A stretch of 64,000 nt of DNA from Achatina immaculata. Taxonomy: Eukaryota > Mollusca > Gastropoda > Stylommatophora > Achatinidae. The DNA is taken from NCBI GenBank assembly GCA_009760885.1, contig CM019701.1, forward strand, positions 17,584,975 to 17,648,974, given 5' to 3'. The translations under genes were made by a program, and so were the position numbers. Under the pieces are notes generated by a model that was not told the origin of the DNA, did not search any database, and saw only the letters and a program-made list of their open reading frames with translations. Within the stretch, counting starts at the first letter, position 1; each line of letters starts with the position of its first letter. Shown in pieces: positions 58,241 through 64,000 of the stretch.

Positions 58241-58416
58241 TGCAACGTAAGAACTAAACGAAAAAAAAGCAGAACCTGAGATGTAATCTTCTGTAGCATT
58301 ATTTCTTTTTTCTGCTTTTTTTTCAGATCAAGAGATAGAAAAACCTCCATTCTTCCTCACTGCAGAAACACATTTGTTGAAGACGGAAACATGAACAATG
58401 AAGAAGAAAGCCTGAC

Positions 58417-58597
58417 CTTCATTTTGGTTACGAAGTTCTTCATTTTGTTCCGCCGTGTTCTCTATGGTCTTCTTCAAGTGAATGATGTCCATGTGAGCTT
58501 GATCCAGCTGCTTCCTGAGGTCAGCATGGACGTGGTCAGCCTCTTCTAGCGACTTTGATTTCTTCAGTTTCTCTTTCTTGTGGCCGTGCTCTCGGCT
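58417..58597 (-). CDS. Coiled-coil protein gene, internal coding exon c
   Basis: This 181-bp exon enters in phase 0 after an acceptor at 58599-58598 and leaves in phase 1 (split Glu codon) at donor GTCAGG from 58416. The peptide runs SREHGHKKEKLKKSKSLEEA and then LRKQLDQAHMDIIHLKKTIE, ending in NEELRNQNE. A basic Lys/Ser cluster is followed by clear a/d heptads, so this is a continuing coiled coil. The split codon G + AG restores Glu at the next exon, giving an unbroken heptad across the junction, which is strong evidence for the exon chain. A 1.32-kb mariner lies in the upstream intron (58807-60126). No domain beyond coiled coil was recognised. Confidence 0.88.
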
Positions 58598-58599
58598 CT

Positions 58600-58806
58600 G
58601 ACGTGTCTGGGTACAGGAAGGCCACACATTTGTCTTGTCAATCACAAGCCATACTTTGACTGACCACAAGGAATATGACACACATACACACACATATGCA
58701 CGTAATGCATACCTACCTACCTACATACATAATACATACATAGATACATAAATAAATAACTATATACATACGTCATACATAGATACATACATTACACATT
58801 CTCTTA
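58600..58806. other. Intron start with (CATA)-like repeats
   Basis: Acceptor side of exon c (58598-58625), then ACACATACACACACATATGC and TACATACATA repeats to 58795. Confidence 0.6.
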
Positions 58807-60126
58807 CAAACAAGTCCGATAATTAAGTTAATGAGACTGATTTTATTATGGCTAAGACAAAAATGCCATCCATAAAGCAAAGCATGGAATCCAAAGAGGC
58901 AACTTTCATCTATGATCTGGCAACTTTTCATCGCCGCCCTATAAGCAGACGACAAACAAGCCGCCATTTTATTGACCTAGTCAGAGGTGCACTGTTATAT
59001 AATCAGCATGGAGCAAACAGCTAATATTAAATTCTGTTTAAAACTCCGAAAAAGTGCCATTGAGACAGTTGAATTGATGCGACAAGTTTATGGGGATAAT
59101 TGTTTATCTCGTGAACAGATATTCAGGTAGTATTCACGATTCAAAAGTGGTGTGGAAACGATTACAAATGCAAATAGATATGAACGCCAACTTTCTGTTC
59201 GTAATGAGGAACTCATTGCAAAAGTCAGAGAACAGATACAAGAAGATCAATGTTTGACTGTGAGGATGATGGCGGATGAATCTGGTGTTAACCGAGAGAC
59301 CATTCGTAAAATCTGAGTGGAAGATTTAGGCAACAAAAAAGTTGCTTGCCGGTTTGTACCACGTTCGTTGTCTGATGACCATGAACACCAGCGTGTTGAG
59401 TACACAATAGACATTTTCAAAACGTGTCGCAGAAATAAACATTTCTTAAATTTGATTATTGAAGAGTATGAAACATGGATTCTCCGCTATGATCCCACAA
59501 TTAAACGCCAAAGTGCTCAGTGGAAGTCATCATCATCACCAAAAAGCAAAAAAAAAAATGCTTCTTCAAAAGTCGAAAGTGAAGAAAATGTTAATGTGCT
59601 TCTATGACAGCAAAGGAGATATTCACAAAGAATTTATTCCAGAGGGACAGACTGTCACTGCCAAAGTTTATTTAGTATTTTGAAACGCCTATTGAAAAGG
59701 ATTCTCGGAGTCCGACCCGAGTATTCAACACCTGGCAGTTTTTTCCTTCTTCATGATAATGCACCGCCTCACCGGGCGGTAGTTGTACAGGAATTTTTGG
59801 CCCTAAAAACAAGCGTGTGTTCTCAACTATCTACCCTGTTCCACAGATTTGTCTTCCCGCGATTATTTTCTATTCTCAAAATTAAAGTTACCATTGAAAG
59901 GACGCTTCTTTGACGATACTGATGACATCCAAAGGGCCGTAACATCGAGTTTAAGGGTCATACCAACAGAAGAACTGCAGAGGTCGTTCCAGTGTTTGTT
60001 AGATCGTGCCACTCACTGTATCAATGTATAAGGGGCTTACTTTGAATAAAATGCAGGTTAGATCTTCAACTGTTGTTTATTTTATTTTTTATGTAATTAA
60101 TCTCATTACTTAATTGTCGGACCTTG
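58807..60126 (+). mobile_element. Full-length mariner element, 1320 bp, TA target site
   Basis: Termini are inverted: left CAAACAAGTCCGATAATTAA, right reverse CAAGGTCCGACAATTAAGTA. TA dinucleotides flank both ends (58805-58806, 60127-60128). Length is typical of mariner (about 1.3 kb). It lies in the intron between exons b and c, in the opposite orientation to the host gene. Confidence 0.93.
59008..60031 (+). pseudogene. Mariner transposase, broken
   Basis: From MEQTANIKFCLKLRKSAIET the HTH region runs with a stop at 59128 (expected Trp, TAG) and another at 59315. Downstream blocks are NKKVACRFVPRSLSDDHEHQ, EEYETWILRYDPTIKRQSAQ, FLLHDNAPPHRAVVVQEF, SSRDYFLFSKLKLPLKGRFF and TEELQRSFQCLLDRATHCI. 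The order and about 341-codon length match mariner transposase (DD34D class). The first catalytic Asp (expected in the GDETW block) is Tyr here (EYETW); the HDNAP and RDYF Asp are kept. Additional frameshifts lie near 59600 and 59800. Inactive. Confidence 0.92.
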
Positions 60127-60129
60127 TAC

Positions 60130-60240
60130 ATACATACATACATATACAAACATTATACATAGATACATACATACATACATAACATATATAGATGCATACA
60201 TTACGTATTACATACAAACATACGTATGTACAGACGACAG
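60130..60240. repeat. (CATA)n-like simple repeat
   Basis: ACATACATAC repeats around the mariner's right flank. Confidence 0.8.
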
Positions 60241-60323
60241 ACCTAGATGGATGGATGTATGGATAGATGGATGGATGGATGGACAGATAGATGGATGGAT
60301 GGATGGATAGATGGATAGATAGA

Positions 60324-60367
<44 letters not shown>

Positions 60368-60432
60368 TAGATAGATAGACAGATAGATAGATAAATAGAC
60401 AGACAGACAGACAGGCAGGCAGGCAGGCAGAT

Positions 60433-60473
<41 letters not shown>

Positions 60474-60496
60474 CAGATAGACAGATAGATAGATAG

Positions 60497-60573
<77 letters not shown>
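60240..60573. repeat. (GATA)/(GACA)/(GATG) microsatellite against exon b
   Basis: About 330 bp of GATG, GATA, GACA and GGCA tetranucleotides, ending 6 bp from exon b's last base. In the transcript it is a (CUAU)n/(CUGU)n pyrimidine-rich run right after the splice donor. Confidence 0.94.
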
Positions 60574-60578
60574 CAAAC

Positions 60579-60788
60579 CTGACTTGCTTGGACTGCCGTC
60601 ATTCTTTCCAACTCCCTATCCTTCTCGATCAACTTCCACCTGAGTTCATCCACTTCCTGGTTAAGCTCCCTCAACTTGTCCTCGTAGTAAGCATTTGGCG
60701 TGGACGGTTCAGGGAGAGAACTCAGTGCCTCCCTCTCAGCCAGGCGTTCTTGTAGAAATTTAACCTTCAAATTTACATTCATTGTTTT
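60579..60788 (-). CDS. Coiled-coil protein gene, internal coding exon b
   Basis: This 210-bp exon (70 codons, phase 0/0) has its acceptor AG at 60790-60789 and donor GTTTGT from 60578. Its peptide starts [20 protein letters not shown], has a Ser/Pro break ([16 protein letters not shown]), then a strongly charged helix [16 protein letters not shown]. The [13 protein letters not shown] stretch loosely recalls the centrosomin N-terminal motif (family Cnn_1N, N-F-x-L-K-x-x-I-x-x-L-x-E-x-L) but lacks two residues, so a centrosomal or microtubule-nucleation scaffold is only one possibility. The donor is weak (GTTTGT) and a (CTAT)n microsatellite starts within about 7 bp of it. A 36-bp tandem array abuts the acceptor side (60786-61080). 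The exon is therefore squeezed between two arrays. Confidence 0.85.
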
Positions 60789-60789
60789 C

Positions 60790-61085
60790 TGTTAGTGGTC
60801 ATATATCCAAAACATTATAGTTTTCTGTTATTAGTCATATATCTATAACATTATAGTTTTCTGTTATTAGTCATATATCTACAACATTATAGTTTTCTGT
60901 TAGTGGTCATATATCTATAACATTATAGTTTTCTGTTATTAGTCATATATCTATAACATTATAGTTTTCTGTTATTAGTCATATATCTATAACATTATAG
61001 TTTTCTGTTATTAGTCATATATCTATAACATTATAGTTTTCTGTTAGTGGTCATATATCTATAACATTATTGATTTCTATTAGTG
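60790..61085. repeat. Minisatellite, 36-bp unit, intron before exon b
   Basis: Unit CATTATAGTTTTCTGTTATT plus AGTCATATATCTATAA, eight copies. The exon b acceptor (CTAACAG) derives from this unit, so the same CTAACAGAAAAC or ATAACAGAAAAC is repeated upstream. Confidence 0.92.
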
Positions 61086-61224
61086 GCCATACACCTATAG
61101 GATTATTGGTTCTGTTACTGAATTTACCTCTATGATACGATTGTTTTTGTTACTGAAATATATGTATAGTATTATTTTTTTTTTACTCAACACATACATT
61201 GTTTTATTGCTGTTATTCGTCTTA

Positions 61225-61403
61225 ATCTATATTACGTACTCTATGTTATTACTCTACGTTCCTTACTCTGTTACTTATTCTATGTTACTTTCTCTATGTT
61301 ACTTACTCTATGTTATTTACTCTATGTTACTTACTCTGTGTTACTTACTCTATATTACTTACTCTATGTTATTTACTCTATGTACTTACTCTATGTTACT
61401 TAC
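61225..61403. repeat. 14-15 bp array containing the exon a splice donor
   Basis: Plus unit TCTATGTTACTTAC (minus GTAAGTAACATAGA). At least six minus-strand GTAAGT hexamers lie in about 105 bp, the first being the real donor. Confidence 0.92.
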
Positions 61404-61499
61404 CTCAGCTTGGAGATTTTCATTTTCTAGATCCATCTCATCCAACTTTTTGTGTGACGTCATCAGTTCCTGCTCCAACATTTCCAGCTGAACTCTCAT
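61404..61499 (-). CDS. Coiled-coil protein gene, internal coding exon a (first one seen)
   Basis: This exon of exactly 96 bp (32 codons, phase 0 at both ends) belongs to the minus-strand host gene. It is preceded by an AG acceptor (RC of 61500-61501) and followed by a perfect GTAAGT donor at 61403-61398. The peptide begins MRVQLEMLEQELMTSHKKLD and continues with Glu/Asn/Leu-rich heptads, typical of a parallel coiled coil. It opens with Met, but the clean acceptor just upstream suggests an internal exon rather than the start. No 5-prime exon was recognised between 61500 and 64000. The next exon (60579-60788) continues in phase 0. The donor is embedded in a tandem array of the same GTAAGT-containing unit, which is unusual. 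Seen: splice sites, phase, heptads. Inferred: membership of the same transcript. Confidence 0.8.
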
Positions 61500-61784
61500 C
61501 TGATTGGTATATTTGATATCGAATAATGTAACCGTGGCAACTACGGCATACAAAACACTGCAACATACTTTTGTAGGTTGTGGTATAAAAATGAGATGTT
61601 AAATGTAACATTGTTTAGAGCAGAAAAGCACCTTAAAAGAAAACTTCAGCACCAACAGTAGAAATGTTTAGATGTGAGACTATCTACATACATCAGGCTG
61701 GCCCAGATTCTTGAATGCGAACCTAGTTGTATCATAGTTTAATGAACGACTGAAGGCAGGATGTCAATGTCACGGATAAGTCTG

Positions 61785-62790
61785 GCTACGACTTATCACA
61801 TATAATTATTAGCCTTGACTTACAACACATAATTATTAGCCTTGACTTACCACACATAACTATTAGCTTTGACTTACCATACCGCATTATTAGCCTTGAC
61901 TTACCACACATAACTATTAGCCTTGACTTACCATACCGCATTATTAGCATTGACTTACCACACATAACTATTAGCCTTGACTTACCATACCGCATTATTA
62001 GCCTTGACTTACCACACATAACTATTAGCCTTGACTTACCATACCGCATTATTAGCCTTGACTTACCACACATAACTATTAGCCTTGACTTACTACACAT
62101 AACTATTAGCCTTGATTTACCATACCGCATTATTAGCCTTGATTTACCACACATAACTATTAGCCTTGACTTACTACACATAACTATTAGCCTTGACTTA
62201 CTACACATAACTATTAGCCTTGACTTACTACACATAACTATTAGCCGTGCCTTACCATACCGCATTATTAGCCTTGACTTACCACACATAACTATTAGCC
62301 TTGACTTACCATACCGCATTATTAGCCTTGACTTACCACACATAACTATTAGCCTTGACGTACCACACATAACTATTAGCATTGACTTACCACACATAAC
62401 TATTAGCCTTGACTTACTACACATAACTATTAGCCTTGACTTACCATACCGCATTATTAGCCTTGATTTACCACACATAACTATTAGCCTTGACTTACTA
62501 CACATAACTATTAGCCTTGACTTACTACACATAACTATTAGCCTTGACTTACCACACATAACTATTAGCCTTGACTTACTACACATAACTATTAGCCTTG
62601 ACTTACCATACCGCATTATTAGCCTTGACTTACCACACATAACTATTAGCCTTGACTTACTACACATAACTATTAGCCGTGCCTTACCATACCGCATTAT
62701 TAGCCTTGACTTACCACACATAACTATTAGCCTTGACGTACCACACCGCATTATTAGCTTTGGCTTATCCCACACAATTATTAGCTTTGA
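61785..62790. repeat. 27-bp minisatellite, about 37 copies
   Basis: Plus unit CACATAACTATTAGCCTTGA plus CTTACCA, with CATACCGCATT variants alternating. The minus frame (KSRLIVMCG repeated) is open for over 300 codons and is not a gene. Remnants continue at 63330-63465. Confidence 0.94.
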
Positions 62791-62797
62791 CTTACCG

Positions 62798-63321
62798 TGG
62801 AAAAAATACACGTAAAAGGGACCGATGTTGAAGAAGTCAATCAATTTGTATACCTTGGCAGCTACATAGACCAGGATAGTGACACCACAAAGGAAGTTAG
62901 AATTAGAATTGCAAAAGCAGCATCGATCTTCAAGAATATTGAAAACAAATGGCAAAGGAAAATACTCGGCATCAAGTGGAACGAATTTAAGAATAGTGCA
63001 GAGATAAGACAGATGACTGAACAACAACCAGTCTCATGGATGATCAGGAAAAGGAGATGGACATATGTTGGTCACGTGATGAAAAGAAACGATCAGAGAA
63101 TCCCAAAACAAGCTATCAAGTGGAACACAACAGGCCGAAGAAAAAGAGGCAGACCGCATGAAACTCTGAAGAGGACATGTTTAAGAGAAGCCAAATTAAT
63201 AGGTATAAAATCCTTTGATGAGGTTGAAAGACTCGCCGAAGACAGGAAAAATTGGCGAACTACTTTGCGAGCCCTATGTGACGTTTAACGGCACGGGAAG
63301 GATATAAGATATAAGATATAA
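62798..63321 (+). mobile_element. RTE-like LINE, ORF2 C-terminus with 9-bp target duplication
   Basis: Encodes EKIHVKGTDVEEVNQFVYLG, SYIDQDSDTTKEVRIRIAKA, then (after an internal deletion) ILGIKWNEFKNSAEIRQMTE, SWMIRKRRWTYVGHVMKRND, QRIPKQAIKWNTTGRRKRGR and DEVERLAEDRKNWRTTLRAL, stop at 63288. Open over 163 codons, so young. Tail GATATAAGATATAAG. Flanked by GACTTACCG at 62789-62797 and 63322-63330, inside the 27-bp array. Confidence 0.92.
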
Positions 63322-63469
63322 GACTTACCGCACAGAATTACTAGGCTTGACCTATCACAAAGAATTATTAGCCTTAACTTACCACACATAATTATTAGCG
63401 TTTAGTTATCACACGCAATTAATAGACTGGACTTAGCACACAGAATTATTAACCTTGACTTATCACACT

Positions 63470-64000
63470 TCTTCTTCTTCTTCTTCGTTCGCTTCTACCA
63501 CCAAGACCGCCCTGTGATCCTGCTGAATTTACGCCTGTGGTCCTCGTTAAGTCCCGTGGTCCCCCGTGTGATCCCTGAAAGGACCACATGAGATCTCCGA
63601 GAGGACCACAAGAGATCCCCGAGAGAACCACAAGAGATTCAGAGTTTCGCGGGGCTTGAGCTTGTATTCTTGGTGGGTCTCAGAAGCAGGATTACGTGAC
63701 ACCGTGGTTTTCATTCCACCAGTTTAGTCTAGGGTTGGACTTTCTCACCGGAAGACCTCGACGTGTTTTAGATATCAGAATATCCCTGCTGGGGTGAGAG
63801 GTGGTAGCCCACCCAGGCCAGAGTTGGACTTTCTCACTGGGAAACCTCAGTGTGATTAGGATACGCATACATCCCCGCCGGGTGAGAAGTGGTTGCCTAT
63901 CTAGACTGCCCTGGTCCAGTGTCTCCGACTTCAGCATTTTGTGGTCGTGGCCGCTACCTTTCCTAGTTGTGACCAGGATGGAGCTTTTGTCCAGGAGGAC
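63470..64000 (+). mobile_element. 5-prime region of a LINE (family 2), continues beyond window
   Basis: 63890-64000 matches the reverse complement of 43290-43405 (ACTGCCCTGGTCCA, CATTTTGTGGTCGTG, TAGTTGTGACCAGGA). The upstream 63480-63890 is a GC-richer leader with GAGAGGACCACAAGAGATC and GGGTTGGACTTTCTCACCGG repeats, unlike the leader at 43413-44832. No ORF begins before the edge. Confidence 0.7.

Noticed and set aside
60208..60576. Upstream part of the 179-codon frame (SIYLSIYL repeats) as extension of exon b
   Set aside because: Translation of the GATA tract past the splice donor; the coding part stops at 60579.
61786..63027. 413-codon minus-strand frame (KSRLIVMCG repeats)
   Set aside because: The product of a 27-bp unit that lacks stops; it also runs through the antisense of a LINE.

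Overview
This is eukaryotic DNA, almost certainly from a repeat-rich invertebrate. It has consensus GT..AG splice sites, a split gene with tens-of-kilobase introns, many non-LTR retrotransposon (LINE) fragments, Penelope-like retroelements with a GIY-YIG region, two mariner elements and an extreme load of minisatellites. The mix suits a mollusc (possibly a gastropod), but that is inference. No prokaryotic operon, tRNA, rRNA or CRISPR array was found.

Host gene: one minus-strand gene spans the window. Five coding exons were joined by hand with matching phases: 61404-61499, 60579-60788, 58417-58597, 55712-55915 and 14459-15118. Together they give about 450 residues of Glu/Lys-rich coiled coil, then a Gly/Pro linker, another short helical stretch and a Ser/Thr/Glu-rich tail. 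First and last exons lie outside. The gene cannot be named with confidence; a centrosomin-like scaffold is one weak possibility. The intron 14460/55711 is about 40.6 kb. One further candidate exon lies at 32843-32936.

Layout. 1-14.4 kb: minisatellites (230-1490, 4966-5412, 7420-8080, 8395-9300, 9530-10400), a perfect 162-bp-arm foldback element (2109-2484), LINE 3-prime ends and a decayed Penelope-like element (11.8-13.2 kb). 15.1-21.3 kb: minisatellites, including a 2.6-kb purine-only tract (17.07-19.67 kb). 21.3-24.4 kb: a LINE fragment, a second foldback element with a nested LINE, and a 37-bp array. 24.4-34.9 kb: minisatellites plus some unique sequence. 34.9-48.1 kb: a nearly full-length LINE (minus strand, ORF1 and ORF2 decayed) whose ORF1 carries an in-frame 33-bp repeat, and whose 5-prime side joins an LTR-like sequence that recurs in opposite orientation at 45.7 kb. 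48.1-55.5 kb: LINE fragments, arrays and an internally deleted mariner. 55.7-61.5 kb: four host exons with a 1.32-kb mariner in one intron. 61.8-64 kb: a 1-kb array on the transcribed strand, a LINE insertion with a 9-bp target duplication, and the 5-prime end of another LINE at the edge.

Nearly all long open frames here are repeats of 27, 33 or other multiples of 3 bp, or low-complexity tracts, and are not genes. The only convincing host protein-coding sequence is the five-exon gene. Other coding sequence is transposon-derived and mostly broken. All coordinates of repeats and old elements are by eye and may be off by some bases.
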